A stretch of 51,166 bases of DNA from assembly GCA_947626895.1 (NCBI GenBank), contig CANQTY010000006.1, positions 1 to 51,166 of the forward strand, written 5' to 3'. Source of the stretch: an uncultured Bacilli bacterium. GTDB taxonomy: Bacteria; Bacillota_I; Bacilli_A; RFN20; CAG-449. Below are positions 1 through 9,679 of the stretch, piece after piece. Every line of letters begins with the position of its first letter. Positions within the stretch are counted from its first letter, which is position 1. The notes beneath the pieces were generated by a model. The model worked only from the letters and a program-made list of their open reading frames with translations. It was not told the origin of the DNA and searched no databases. A program made the position numbers and the translations under genes.

Positions 1-1470
1 CATTATATTCAAGTGGCAATTAATAACACTGTAAATCGTGTCCATCAAGCTATGGAATCTTTTATTCACAATATGAATACTATTCATTCTCGTGGAGGAA
101 ATCAAGTTGTCTTTTCAAGTATAAACTATGGCACGGATACTTCCGCGGAAGGAAGATGTGTTATTCGTGAAATTTTAAATTCCACGCTTGAAGGTGTAGG
201 AAATCATGAAACTGCGATTTTCCCAATTCAAATTTGGAAAAAGAAAAGAGGCATTAACTATTTACCTGGGGATAAAAACTATGATTTATATCAATTTGCC
301 TGTAAAGTCACCGCGAAAAGATTTTTTCCAAACTACATCAATTTAGATGCTACTTTTAATCAAAATAATCTTTGGAAAGAAGATGATCCAAACCGCTATA
401 AATATGAATGCGCTACAATGGGATGCAGAACCCGTGTTTTTGAAAACCGTTTTGGTGAAAAAACATCTATTGGTCGAGGAAATTTATCGTTCTCTACAAT
501 CAATTTACCTCGTTTAGCTATCGAAGCAGCACATCTTGCTCAAGAAAGAACAGGTCTTTCTTTTCCAATTGGTGAAGATAGTGAACAATATATGAATAAA
601 ATTTATAAAGATACTGTCATTCGTATTTTTATGAACCGACTTCAATATTATTGTGATTTAACCGCTAGACAATTATATGAACGTTATCAATTTCAATGTA
701 CTGCACTTGCAAAACAATTCCCTTTATTAATGAAAGGAATGTGGATGGGAAGTGAAAACTTAAATCCTGATGATCAAGTAGAACCAGTTTTAAAGTATGG
801 TACTCTTTCAATTGGTTTTATCGGTTTAGCAGAATGCCTTGTTGCTTTAGTAGGAAAGCATCATGGCGAAGATGAAAATGCTCAAAAATTAGGTATAAAA
901 ATTATCACTGCGATGCGTGATTATTGTCTAGGCTATGCAGAAAAATATAACTTAAATTTCTCAGTACTTGCAACTCCCGCGGAAGGATTATCTGGTCACT
1001 TTACTAAATTTGATAAGAAAGAATTTGGTATCATCAAGGGAGTAACAGATAAAGATTATTATACCAATTCAAACCATGTTCCTGTTTGGTATAAATGTAC
1101 TGCAGAACATAAGGCAAAAATTGAAGCACCTTATCACGATTTAACTCGTGCAGGTCATATCTTTTATATCGAATTAGATGGTGATGCTGTTAAAAATCCT
1201 GAATCAGTGACCGCGGTCGTAGATTTAATGGATAAATACAATATGGGGTATGGAAGTATCAATCACACTCGCTCAAGATGCATGAATTGTGGATTTGAAA
1301 ATTCCGACGCCAACCTTGAACAATGTCCAAAATGTGGAAGTCATGATATTGATACGATTCAACGTATTACTGGTTATCTAGTTGGTACAACTTCGAGATG
1401 GAATTCTGCAAAACTTGCAGAACTTCATGATCGAGTTACGCACGACGGATTTGATGAAGATAAAAAATGA
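1..1470 (+). CDS. nrdD: Anaerobic ribonucleoside-triphosphate reductase, C-terminal part (5' end outside window)
   Basis: Frame is open to base 1; C-terminus has CxxC...CxxC zinc site (CMNCGF...CPKCGS) and glycyl-radical-type RITGYLVGTTSRWN motif; overlaps nrdG. Confidence 0.95.
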   Translation, partial: HYIQVAINNTVNRVHQAMESFIHNMNTIHSRGGNQVVFSSINYGTDTSAEGRCVIREILNSTLEGVGNHETAIFPIQIWKKKRGINYLPGDKNYDLYQFACKVTAKRFFPNYINLDATFNQNNLWKEDDPNRYKYECATMGCRTRVFENRFGEKTSIGRGNLSFSTINLPRLAIEAAHLAQERTGLSFPIGEDSEQYMNKIYKDTVIRIFMNRLQYYCDLTARQLYERYQFQCTALAKQFPLLMKGMWMGSENLNPDDQVEPVLKYGTLSIGFIGLAECLVALVGKHHGEDENAQKLGIKIITAMRDYCLGYAEKYNLNFSVLATPAEGLSGHFTKFDKKEFGIIKGVTDKDYYTNSNHVPVWYKCTAEHKAKIEAPYHDLTRAGHIFYIELDGDAVKNPESVTAVVDLMDKYNMGYGSINHTRSRCMNCGFENSDANLEQCPKCGSHDIDTIQRITGYLVGTTSRWNSAKLAELHDRVTHDGFDEDKK

Positions 1471-1973
1471 ATATTGCAGGATTTTATGATGAAAGTATCT
1501 CTAACGGATTAGGTTGGAGATTCGTCTTATTTGTCTCAGGTTGTCCTCATCATTGTAAGGGTTGCCATAATCCTGAAGCTCAAGATTTTTCTTATGGTAA
1601 ACCTTATGATAAGAATCTTTATTTAGCTAGAATTCAAGAAAATTCTATCTTAAGAGGGGTTACTTTTACAGGTGGAGAGCCTTTGTGCCCTCAAAATGTC
1701 GAAGGAGTCTTAGACTTTCTTTATGAAGTTAAAAAAATTAAACCTAATTTTGATTTTTGGTGCTATACAGGTTATACCTATGAAGAATTAATTGCTAGAA
1801 ATGATCCTAAAACAAATGAATTTTTAAACCAAATCGATGTATTAATTGACGGCAGATTTGTCGAAGAATTAAAAGATCCTGAACTTTATTTCCGTGGATC
1901 ATCGAATCAAAGAATCATCGATATGAAAAAAACAAACGAACTTAAAAAAATTGTTCTTTTAGACTTAGATTAA
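1467..1973 (+). CDS. nrdG: Anaerobic ribonucleotide reductase activating protein (radical SAM)
   Basis: CPHHCKGCHNP radical SAM CxxxCxxC motif, TFTGGEP; directly follows nrdD. Confidence 0.95.
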   Translation: MNIAGFYDESISNGLGWRFVLFVSGCPHHCKGCHNPEAQDFSYGKPYDKNLYLARIQENSILRGVTFTGGEPLCPQNVEGVLDFLYEVKKIKPNFDFWCYTGYTYEELIARNDPKTNEFLNQIDVLIDGRFVEELKDPELYFRGSSNQRIIDMKKTNELKKIVLLDLD

Positions 1974-2011
1974 ATAGCATGTTTTGATAAAAGATTTTCA
2001 TATCTTGAATT

Positions 2012-2851
2012 ATGAAAAAGGCTTTTATCCCTTGCTATTTTCTTTTTTTCATATATTGTTTAATCTTTTATAAAGAAATTATTTTCTTAACAAAAGACAT
2101 TTTAACAATTTTTATTCAACATGTGTTCCCTAGTCTATTTCCTATGATATTACTAAGTGAATTATTTTTTTCTCTAGGAATTATTCATAAGTTAATGAAA
2201 AATCATCCCTCCTTAGCGCATTTTATGATTGTCCTATTTACGATGTTTTTAGGTTGTCCTTCTTCTCTTCCATTTTTAAATCAATTAAAAAAAGATGAAG
2301 TAATCAGTAAAGAAGAAAGAAATCTTCTTCTTTTCTCTTTTGGAGGTATTTCTTTTCCATATCTATATTCTTTATTAATATTACATGCTCTCGATCAAAA
2401 GGATATTGAACTTTTCTTTATCTTATATCTAGTAGAAATTCTTATTTATCTATTTTTTTCGATACGTTTTAGGAAAGATAGACAAATTAGAGATAAAAAT
2501 GAAATCAAAATAGAACTAAATCATTCAATTATTTCTTCATTAAAAACATTTTCAATTATTTTTGTAACGACGTTACTATGGAATTATGGTTTTGCTTCTT
2601 GTCTATCTATTTATAAAAATATGTCCCCTTTATCGATGCTAATAGAATTTTCTTATTCTGGTTATTTTGTGCATGCGTTAAAAAGAAATGAAAGCTTATT
2701 CTTTCTTTCCTTTCTTTTAAGTTTTACATCTATATCTAGTTTTGTAGGAATAAGTTTAATAGATCAAGATTTTCCCTTATTAAAGCATATGAAAATACGC
2801 CTATTTCTAGGCATATTCACAACTTTATTGACTTTGATATTTTTGCTTTAA
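2012..2851 (+). CDS. ylbJ: YlbJ-like sporulation integral membrane protein
   Basis: Multi-TM protein, FPSLFPMILLSELFF, and position next to coaD/rsmD as in Bacillus. Confidence 0.75.
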   Translation: MKKAFIPCYFLFFIYCLIFYKEIIFLTKDILTIFIQHVFPSLFPMILLSELFFSLGIIHKLMKNHPSLAHFMIVLFTMFLGCPSSLPFLNQLKKDEVISKEERNLLLFSFGGISFPYLYSLLILHALDQKDIELFFILYLVEILIYLFFSIRFRKDRQIRDKNEIKIELNHSIISSLKTFSIIFVTTLLWNYGFASCLSIYKNMSPLSMLIEFSYSGYFVHALKRNESLFFLSFLLSFTSISSFVGISLIDQDFPLLKHMKIRLFLGIFTTLLTLIFLL

Positions 2852-3307
2852 ATATTCATTTACAATCGGAGGTACTAAATCTTTAACATCAACATGATGA
2901 GATACCATTTCTTTAATTGAAGACGATGAAATAAAACCAAGGCCAACCGAGGACATTAAAAATACCATTTCAATATTTGAATCAATATAGCTATTGGACG
3001 CGGCAAGCTGAAATTCAAATTCAAAATCTGTTACTGCACGTAATCCACGAACAATCGCAGAAGCTCCAAGTTCCTTTGCTTTTGTAATAACTAAATCATT
3101 TGTGTAAGTAACTTCGACATTTTTTAAATCTTGAGTACTCTTTTTTAACATATCTATACGTTCTTCAAGACTAAATGTTGTTTTTTTATTAGGGTTTGAC
3201 GCGACACATACGTAAACTTTATCAAAAAGAGATAAGGAACGGTTTAAAATATCCATATGTCCATTTGTCACTGGATCAAAACTTCCTGGATAAAGTGCAA
3301 TTTTCAT
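2825..3307 (-). CDS. coaD: Phosphopantetheine adenylyltransferase
   Basis: YPGSFDPVTNGHMDIL and SSSSIKEMV motifs. Confidence 0.97.
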   Translation of the reverse strand: MKIALYPGSFDPVTNGHMDILNRSLSLFDKVYVCVASNPNKKTTFSLEERIDMLKKSTQDLKNVEVTYTNDLVITKAKELGASAIVRGLRAVTDFEFEFQLAASNSYIDSNIEMVFLMSSVGLGFISSSSIKEMVSHHVDVKDLVPPIVNEYLKQKYQSQ

Positions 3308-3849
3308 AGAGTTACCTCCCTTGTAATTCTAACATGAACGATTCCATAATGATAGTCTTTACTTTTTCCGTATGTTCCATTTAAGGGTGTATCTGATTCT
3401 TCGACTAAAAGGGCATGTTCGCTTAATAAATGATATTCTTTTAATAAAGAACGAACAATTTCATATGCTTCTTTCATTTTATATGGTGGATCAATAAAGA
3501 CGAGATCAAATTGATAATTTTTCTTGCCTAATTGCTTTAAAACTTGACGATAATCCCCTAAAAAGACTTCCGCGTGCTCTTCTTTTAATTTATTTAAATT
3601 ATTACGTATGGTTTTAATAGCACTTTTGGATGAATCGCAAAAAACACAAGAGGCTGCGCCACGAGAAAGAGCCTCTAAACCTAGAGCACCTGAACCTCCA
3701 AAAAGATCTAAAACACGGCAAGAATTTATTTCATTTTGTAAAGAAGACATGATTGCTTCCCTTACTTTATCAGTCGTGGGTCTAGTTGTAGATACATTTG
3801 GTGCGTCAATATGTAGTGATTTATATTTTCCAGCGATAATTCTTAGCAT
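3304..3849 (-). CDS. rsmD: 16S rRNA (guanine(966)-N(2))-methyltransferase RsmD
   Basis: LRIIAGKYK, RPTTDKVREA, DLFGGSGALGLEALSRGA, FIDPPY motifs. Confidence 0.95.
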   Translation of the reverse strand: MLRIIAGKYKSLHIDAPNVSTTRPTTDKVREAIMSSLQNEINSCRVLDLFGGSGALGLEALSRGAASCVFCDSSKSAIKTIRNNLNKLKEEHAEVFLGDYRQVLKQLGKKNYQFDLVFIDPPYKMKEAYEIVRSLLKEYHLLSEHALLVEESDTPLNGTYGKSKDYHYGIVHVRITREVTL

Positions 3850-4199
3850 TTATTTTCTCCATCTATTTTAAAAATTTCTTTAAGCTTTTGTTCTAAATAT
3901 AAAGTTGGTTCACTAGCAATAAGATATAAACTATTATATTTTGCTACTTTTTCATCATTATCCATTGTCCTTTTTGCGTCGATTAATTTCATTTTCAATT
4001 CATCTTTATTTTCTAAATTATATTTTAAAGCTTCCTCAAATAATGATTGTGCTTTTTGAAATGCAACAACTTTACTAAGACTTTGATCTGAAGCATAAAT
4101 TTCATTTTCCACATCAAGAAGAGCTTTTCTTTCTTCCATATTTTTAATTAAATTTACCATTTTTTTTAGTTTTAATTCGTATAAATCCATTGTTTTCAC
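3843..4199 (-). CDS. ylbF: YlbF/YmcA family protein (RicF-like)
   Basis: Short helical protein; position between YlbE-like and RsmD matches the Bacillus order. Confidence 0.65.
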   Translation of the reverse strand: MKTMDLYELKLKKMVNLIKNMEERKALLDVENEIYASDQSLSKVVAFQKAQSLFEEALKYNLENKDELKMKLIDAKRTMDNDEKVAKYNSLYLIASEPTLYLEQKLKEIFKIDGENKC

Positions 4200-4262
4200 C
4201 TTTTTAAGTTTAGCATACTTTTCTTTTTTAATAAACTTTATTTAGGTGAAGAAAAATAAATA

Positions 4263-4475
4263 CTACATTAACTCTTTAGCAAGTGTGACCATCATGGATA
4301 AATCTTCCATGCGATCCACAAAACGCTTTCTTCTTTTTAATTTATATTCTTCTATAAATAAAGGAAAATCTTCTGGATTTCTTGATAATCTTTTATGCCA
4401 AATTGGATTCTCTCTTAAGAAGATAAAATAATCTTCATCTTTTTCTAATTTAGCAATGATATCACTCCTCATCAA
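4263..4475 (-). CDS. ylbE: YlbE-like protein
   Basis: FLRENPIWHKRLSRNPEDF resembles the YlbE family; synteny. Confidence 0.75.
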   Translation of the reverse strand: MMRSDIIAKLEKDEDYFIFLRENPIWHKRLSRNPEDFPLFIEEYKLKRRKRFVDRMEDLSMMVTLAKELM

Positions 4476-4855
4476 TCTTCCTCCTTTTGATAGGGGCGAG
4501 TCTTATTTTTTTTAGAAAACTTAACCCCATCATCGCTTTTTGTTACTTCAGAAAGAATATTTAACACTTTTTTCATTCCATTTAATCCATCTGAAAGTTT
4601 ATCGACATCAAGTCCAGATAAAAGACTAAATATAGAAGATAAGGAATCTTCATCTTTTTTCTCCTCTTTTTGTGTTTCCTTTTTTTCTTCTTTTTGAGGC
4701 ATTTTAAAAAGAGCATCGTTTTCTCCATATAAATCAAAATGCTCATATAGTTCTTGCCAAGTTGTCTCATGATTTTTAACTTTTTGTTGCAGAAAAGGTT
4801 TATCTTTGACAAATTCGCGAAATTGTTCAAAATGGTCGTGCATAGAATCACCCAT
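4472..4855 (-). CDS. ylbD: YlbD-like putative coat protein
   Basis: HFEQFREFVKDKPFLQQKVKNHETTWQELYEHFDLYGE resembles YlbD; synteny. Confidence 0.75.
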   Translation of the reverse strand: MGDSMHDHFEQFREFVKDKPFLQQKVKNHETTWQELYEHFDLYGENDALFKMPQKEEKKETQKEEKKDEDSLSSIFSLLSGLDVDKLSDGLNGMKKVLNILSEVTKSDDGVKFSKKNKTRPYQKEED

Positions 4856-4945
4856 TCTAACTTATGCAAAAACTAGAAAAAGTGAACAGATAACTATCTT
4901 GAACAAATTCACATTACTTGCATAAATTACACTAGGAGGTAAGGT

Positions 4946-5131
4946 ATGTATTATACAAACTATGGTTATCCTCAAGGGGGATATAACTATATGCCAACAA
5001 ACCAAGGAGCTTCTTGGGGCGGCGTTTTTGCTTTTATACTTGTAATCTTTATCTTATTAGTGATCATTGGTTGTAATTTTGGAAACAATAAGTGCTTCGC
5101 AAATCGTTCTTCCTGTTCCTATTGTGGATAG
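4946..5131 (+). CDS. Small Gly/Tyr-rich single-TM protein, YjcZ sporulation-like
   Basis: Gly/Tyr N-terminus followed by WGGVFAFILVIFILLVIIG; AGGAGG RBS upstream, terminator downstream. Confidence 0.6.
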   Translation: MYYTNYGYPQGGYNYMPTNQGASWGGVFAFILVIFILLVIIGCNFGNNKCFANRSSCSYCG

Positions 5132-5134
5132 ATT

Positions 5135-5159
5135 AAACGGGTGAATCGCCCGTTTTTTT
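5135..5159 (+). terminator. Intrinsic terminator
   Basis: AAACGGG-TGAATCG-CCCGTTT followed by T-tract. Confidence 0.85.
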
Positions 5160-5196
5160 CTAAATTCTTTACTTCATTTTTTGAGTTTGCTACAAT

Positions 5197-5769
5197 GTGC
5201 ATGAGGTAAAATGCATGTTAAAGATTTATGATGACAAAAGTAAGATTTTAAGAGAAAGATGCGAACCTGTTTCCCTTCCTCTTTCTAAAGATGATGAAAA
5301 AACTTTATGGTCTATGTTAGATTATTTAAAGAAAAGTCAAGATGAAAAATACGCAGAAAAACATCATATCCGTTCAGGCGTAGGACTTGCTGCCCCCCAA
5401 ATCGGATTAAAGAAAAGAATGTATGTGATTTATTATACAAAAACGGGTAAAAACGGCAAAGAAGAGGTTGTTTCTTATGCTTTAGTAAATCCTAAAATTG
5501 TATCAAACTCTGCTAAACTTTGTGCCTTACGTGGAGGAGAGGGTTGTTTATCTGTAAAAGAGGATAAAGAAGGGTATGTATATCGTTATTATAAAATTGT
5601 TTTGAAAGCCTTTGATTTAGTTCAAAATAAAGATATTACAATTACTGCTTATGGGTATGATGCGATTGTTTTACAACATGAGCTTGATCATCTAGAGGGT
5701 ATTCTTTATTATGACCGAATCAATAAGCAAAATCCCTTAGAAATAAAACCGAATTCTGAATTAATTTAG
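5197..5769 (+). CDS. def: Peptide deformylase
   Basis: GVGLAAPQIG, EGCLSV, QHELDHLEG. Confidence 0.97.
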   Translation: MHEVKCMLKIYDDKSKILRERCEPVSLPLSKDDEKTLWSMLDYLKKSQDEKYAEKHHIRSGVGLAAPQIGLKKRMYVIYYTKTGKNGKEEVVSYALVNPKIVSNSAKLCALRGGEGCLSVKEDKEGYVYRYYKIVLKAFDLVQNKDITITAYGYDAIVLQHELDHLEGILYYDRINKQNPLEIKPNSELI

Positions 5770-5885
5770 CTTTGAAAAAATTTTATTTTTTGTTTTGATT
5801 TTCATATCAATACTCTTTATAATGTTCTTGAAGAAAAAAGATATCGGATAATACCACTTTTTTTGAAACGGAGTGTAAGAAACTT

Positions 5886-7571
5886 ATGGATAATTCGTTA
5901 GGATTATGTTCTCCTGTGCAAGTTTATGCTTTAGGAGGTCTCGGTGAAGTCGGGAAAAATATGTATTGTCTAGAAACAGACAATGATTTAATCATTATTG
6001 ATGCAGGGGTTATGTTCCCTGAAGAAAGTGTATATGGAGTTAGTTATGTAATCCCTGATTATACGCATTTAAAAAATATGCGTAATAAAATTAGGGCACT
6101 ATTTATTACTCACGGACATGAAGATCATATTGGAGGCATTCCTTATTTACTCCAAAATGTTTTTATTCCAACAATATACGCCCCTAAATTAGCCGCGGCA
6201 TTAATTCGAAATAAAATCAGTGAAAATAATATAAAAGATAAAGTGGCAATTGTAGAAATAGATGAAGAAACGAAAATTAATGTACGTGATATTTTTAAAG
6301 TTCAATTTTTTCATATGACTCATTCCATCCCAGATTCTTATGGAATATGTGTGGATACTCCACACGGAAGAATTATGACTACGGGTGACTTTAAAGTAGA
6401 TTTAACTCCTGTCCGCCAAACCATTTCATTAAACAAAATTGCACAACTCGGAGAAGAAGGTGTAGATTTATTTTTATCCGACTCTACAAATGTCGAAAGA
6501 GAAGGGTTTACTCCATCTGAAAGAACTGTAATTTCTTCCATTAATGATATTTTTTCTAAAACACCTGGAAGATTAATCATATCGACCTTCTCTAGTAATG
6601 TTTCCCGTGTTCAACAAATCGTAGAAGCTTGTGTTACATACCATAGAAAACTAGCAATTTTAGGTCGTTCAATGGAATCTACGATTACTTTGGCAAGAGA
6701 ATATGGTTATATTAAAATTCCTGATGAATCAATTATCTCTTTAGATAATATTAAAAATATAAAATCAAATGAACTTTGTATTATATGTACAGGATCTCAA
6801 GGCGAGCCTTTAGCGGCGCTTTCTCGTATCGCTAATGGAGAACATGCCTCATTTTCTATTATGCCTGGAGACACTGTCGTATTTTCTTCTTCACCAATTC
6901 CTGGAAATACGGCATCAGTTAATCGTATCGTCAATCAATTGACACGCATAGGCGCAAACGTATTAACAAATTCTGTTTTGACAAATTTACATGCTTCAGG
7001 TCACCCATCTAGACAGGAATTAAGATTATTGTTAAGACTTGTTCATCCCAAATACTTTATGCCTGTACACGGAGAATATCGCATGTTAAGAATGCATGCA
7101 GAATTAGCAAATCAATTAGGTATGCCAAAAGAGAACACATTTGTTTTAGCAAATGGTGAGGTTTTAATTCTTCAAAATCACAAGGTGAAGAGAGGGGAAC
7201 ACGTGCATACAGATGATATTTTCCTTGATGGAAAGGACATAAATGGTCTTTCTAAAGCTGTAATTAAAGATCGTGAGCTTTTAGCGGACGAAGGTGTATT
7301 AGGAATCTTAATTGCCATTGATTCGCGTAAAAACATCTTACTTGCTAAACCAAAGATTGTTACTATTGGATTTTCCTTTTTTGATAAGAAAATTGAAAAA
7401 GTTCTTGAAGAGACAAATACTAAATTAGAAAACGATTTAAAAAATCTTTTGAAAAGCAAAGTTACTTTTGGAGATATCAAAAACACCATTCGTAGCACTG
7501 TTTTAGATATGGTTTATAAAAATACAAGACGCACCCCGATGGTTATCCCATTAATTATGAATAGGTTATAA
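5886..7571 (+). CDS. rnj: Ribonuclease J
   Basis: THGHEDHIGGIPYL metallo-beta-lactamase motif, LHASGHPSRQEL, MPVHGEYRML beta-CASP motifs. Confidence 0.96.
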   Translation: MDNSLGLCSPVQVYALGGLGEVGKNMYCLETDNDLIIIDAGVMFPEESVYGVSYVIPDYTHLKNMRNKIRALFITHGHEDHIGGIPYLLQNVFIPTIYAPKLAAALIRNKISENNIKDKVAIVEIDEETKINVRDIFKVQFFHMTHSIPDSYGICVDTPHGRIMTTGDFKVDLTPVRQTISLNKIAQLGEEGVDLFLSDSTNVEREGFTPSERTVISSINDIFSKTPGRLIISTFSSNVSRVQQIVEACVTYHRKLAILGRSMESTITLAREYGYIKIPDESIISLDNIKNIKSNELCIICTGSQGEPLAALSRIANGEHASFSIMPGDTVVFSSSPIPGNTASVNRIVNQLTRIGANVLTNSVLTNLHASGHPSRQELRLLLRLVHPKYFMPVHGEYRMLRMHAELANQLGMPKENTFVLANGEVLILQNHKVKRGEHVHTDDIFLDGKDINGLSKAVIKDRELLADEGVLGILIAIDSRKNILLAKPKIVTIGFSFFDKKIEKVLEETNTKLENDLKNLLKSKVTFGDIKNTIRSTVLDMVYKNTRRTPMVIPLIMNRL

Positions 7572-7574
7572 AAT

Positions 7575-8129
7575 ATGCATATTATCTTAGCTTCAGCATC
7601 TCCAAGAAGGAAAGAACTTCTTCATAAGATTTTATCTAATTTTGAAATTATTCCTGCAAATATTGATGAAGATCAATATCCTTTGAATATGCTATCTTTA
7701 ATAAAAGCGCAAGAAATAGCTAAAACTCATCCCTCTTCTTTAATCATCAGCGCAGATACTGTTGTCATTTTAGATGAACAAGTTTTAGGTAAACCAAAAG
7801 ATGAAGATGATGCTTTTGATATGCTAAAAAAACTTTCTTCAAGAGTTCATGAAGTATCTACTTTTTATACTATTTACTCCAAAGAAAACAATATTTCTAT
7901 TACAAGACAAGTAACTTCTTTAGTTTATTTTAATAAATTAAGTGATGAATTGATTAAAGCATATATTGCTACTAAATCGCCCTTAGATAAGGCAGGAGCC
8001 TATGGAATTCAAGATAAAGAATTCCCCTTGATAGAAAAAATAGAAGGAGAAGAAGATAACGTTATTGGTTTACCTCTTCAAGAAATAAAAAAAGATTTAT
8101 TATCTCTAGGCATTCATCTAAAAGAATAA
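7575..8129 (+). CDS. maf: Maf family nucleotide pyrophosphatase
   Basis: LASASPRRKELL, ISADTVV, GKAGAYGIQ. Confidence 0.95.
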   Translation: MHIILASASPRRKELLHKILSNFEIIPANIDEDQYPLNMLSLIKAQEIAKTHPSSLIISADTVVILDEQVLGKPKDEDDAFDMLKKLSSRVHEVSTFYTIYSKENNISITRQVTSLVYFNKLSDELIKAYIATKSPLDKAGAYGIQDKEFPLIEKIEGEEDNVIGLPLQEIKKDLLSLGIHLKE

Positions 8130-8133
8130 ATAA

Positions 8134-8164
8134 AATCTCCATAGTCTATAAGGGAGGTTTTTTT
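8134..8164 (+). terminator. Hairpin + U-tract downstream of maf that contains the RBS of the next gene
   Basis: AATCTCC / GGAGGTT stem (one G-U) followed by T7 and ATG. Confidence 0.55.
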
Positions 8165-8452
8165 ATGCGTTATGTAGAACCATTTTATCGCGAAGTAAAC
8201 GATAACGAGCGTTTTGGCGAAGTTTTAATTCCTTTTTTAGGCGGAGCGCTCCTTGGAGGCTTATTTGCTCCAGCAAAACAGGTACCAGTTTATGTACCTA
8301 GCTATCCTTCTTATAATTATGGAGGATATTATCCAATGTATTCAAACTATCCATATGGGGTGCCTTTATATTCAAATTCACAGAATGGGTATATGCAAAA
8401 CTATCCTTATATGAGGATGAAAAGAATGCCTTATCCTTATAGAATGTTTTAG
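8165..8452 (+). CDS. Small Tyr/Pro-rich protein of unknown function
   Basis: ORF with GGGAGG RBS; YPSYNYGGYYPMYSNYPYGVPLYSN low-complexity tail. Confidence 0.6.
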   Translation: MRYVEPFYREVNDNERFGEVLIPFLGGALLGGLFAPAKQVPVYVPSYPSYNYGGYYPMYSNYPYGVPLYSNSQNGYMQNYPYMRMKRMPYPYRMF

Positions 8453-8832
8453 TTTTGATGATCTTTAATAAAATCGACGATTTCTTGCGATGCACTATGA
8501 CCTACGACAAGAGTAATCTTTTTTGTGGTTTTAACAATACTGCTGACACCAAGTTCTTTTAATTTTGCTTCATCAATTAAAGAATAATCTTTTAAAGATA
8601 GATTAATTCTTGATTCTTTTGCTTCAAAGGAAAGAATGTTTTCACTATTTCCAAGCGCAGATAAAAGATTTTCTGATCGCATCACTTTTTCTTGAGCAAT
8701 TCTTTTATTCTTTTTCTTTGTTAAAAAGATGATAAATCCTATAGCAATAATAATGACTGCAATAATTAAAGCAATCCATACGATTAAATTTAGTCCTAAA
8801 AATTGTATATTTTCCATATTAATCCGCAACAA
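8449..8832 (-). CDS. Single-TM protein with PTS glucose-type EIIB-like domain lacking the phosphoacceptor Cys
   Basis: N-terminal TM; LLSALGNSENILSFEAKESRINLSLKDYSLIDEAKLKELGVSSIV resembles EIIB (..DACITRLRV..KLGA.GVV). Confidence 0.7.
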   Translation of the reverse strand: MLRINMENIQFLGLNLIVWIALIIAVIIIAIGFIIFLTKKKNKRIAQEKVMRSENLLSALGNSENILSFEAKESRINLSLKDYSLIDEAKLKELGVSSIVKTTKKITLVVGHSASQEIVDFIKDHQN

Positions 8833-9601
8833 AAGCCTTTCTTAATCTATAAAAATAACTGACATCTTTATAATGTAAAGATTTAACAGTTTTATCCGAC
8901 AATGTGACGATTATTTCATCATCAATTGAAGAAGAATCAATATTGACAAATTGATGATCATAACCGATTAAGCAACGTTTAAAATTCCCTTGTAAACGGA
9001 TGATGTTTCCTTTTCCTAAAACTAAAAAAGAATTTAAAGAGCGATAAGCATTATGATTTATGGAAGCAACTTCTCCCATGGTGATTGTCTCTAAATTAGG
9101 GTCAATTAAAGGACCTCCTAGAGATCGATTATAGGCAGATGCCCCTGTGGTCGAGGAAAAATTTAACCCATTTCCACGAAAATTTTCTAATAATTCATTT
9201 TGAATATATACATTACAAATCATCGTATTATAGGGATTTTCCACACGAACTTCATTAATTCCATAATAATGTTGATTCTTATATTCAATATCTAATAAGT
9301 GATGTTCAATGATAACTGGTTTCTTATTTAAAAGTGAATCAATTAAATCATCAACTTCATTTCTTGTAAACTCACAAAAGAAACCTAATTTTCCTGTATG
9401 AATACCGATGAATTTAACATGGTCAACTTGATTAAGAAATTGATGAACTGCACGAAGATAAGTACCATCTCCTCCAACAGAAATGACAATATCAGGATTT
9501 TTTTCATCTAAGATATTATTAGCTTCTTTTAAAGCATCATGAATTTTATCTTTTAACATCTTAGAATTTACATCATCTCGGGTACATATAAAATATTTCA
9601 T
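8819..9601 (-). CDS. nadK: NAD kinase
   Basis: ISVGGDGTYLRAVH, GKLGFFCEF, TTGASAYNRSLGGPLIDP. Confidence 0.95.
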   Translation of the reverse strand: MKYFICTRDDVNSKMLKDKIHDALKEANNILDEKNPDIVISVGGDGTYLRAVHQFLNQVDHVKFIGIHTGKLGFFCEFTRNEVDDLIDSLLNKKPVIIEHHLLDIEYKNQHYYGINEVRVENPYNTMICNVYIQNELLENFRGNGLNFSSTTGASAYNRSLGGPLIDPNLETITMGEVASINHNAYRSLNSFLVLGKGNIIRLQGNFKRCLIGYDHQFVNIDSSSIDDEIIVTLSDKTVKSLHYKDVSYFYRLRKAFVAD

Positions 9602-9679
9602 CGATTAGTCTCCTTTTATGGAATTTCAATCATAATTATTGTATCATATCTTTGTTAAATTTGAAGAGGAGATTTTATT

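Noticed and set aside
3608-3871. 87-aa plus-strand ORF
   Set aside because: Antisense to rsmD, no RBS or family features
4582-4869. 95-aa minus-strand ORF
   Set aside because: Alternative frame of ylbD, Lys-rich artefact
7178-7498. 106-aa minus-strand ORF
   Set aside because: Antisense within RNase J gene
8298-8495. 65-aa minus-strand ORF
   Set aside because: Antisense to the Tyr-rich small gene and overlapping the EIIB-like gene end
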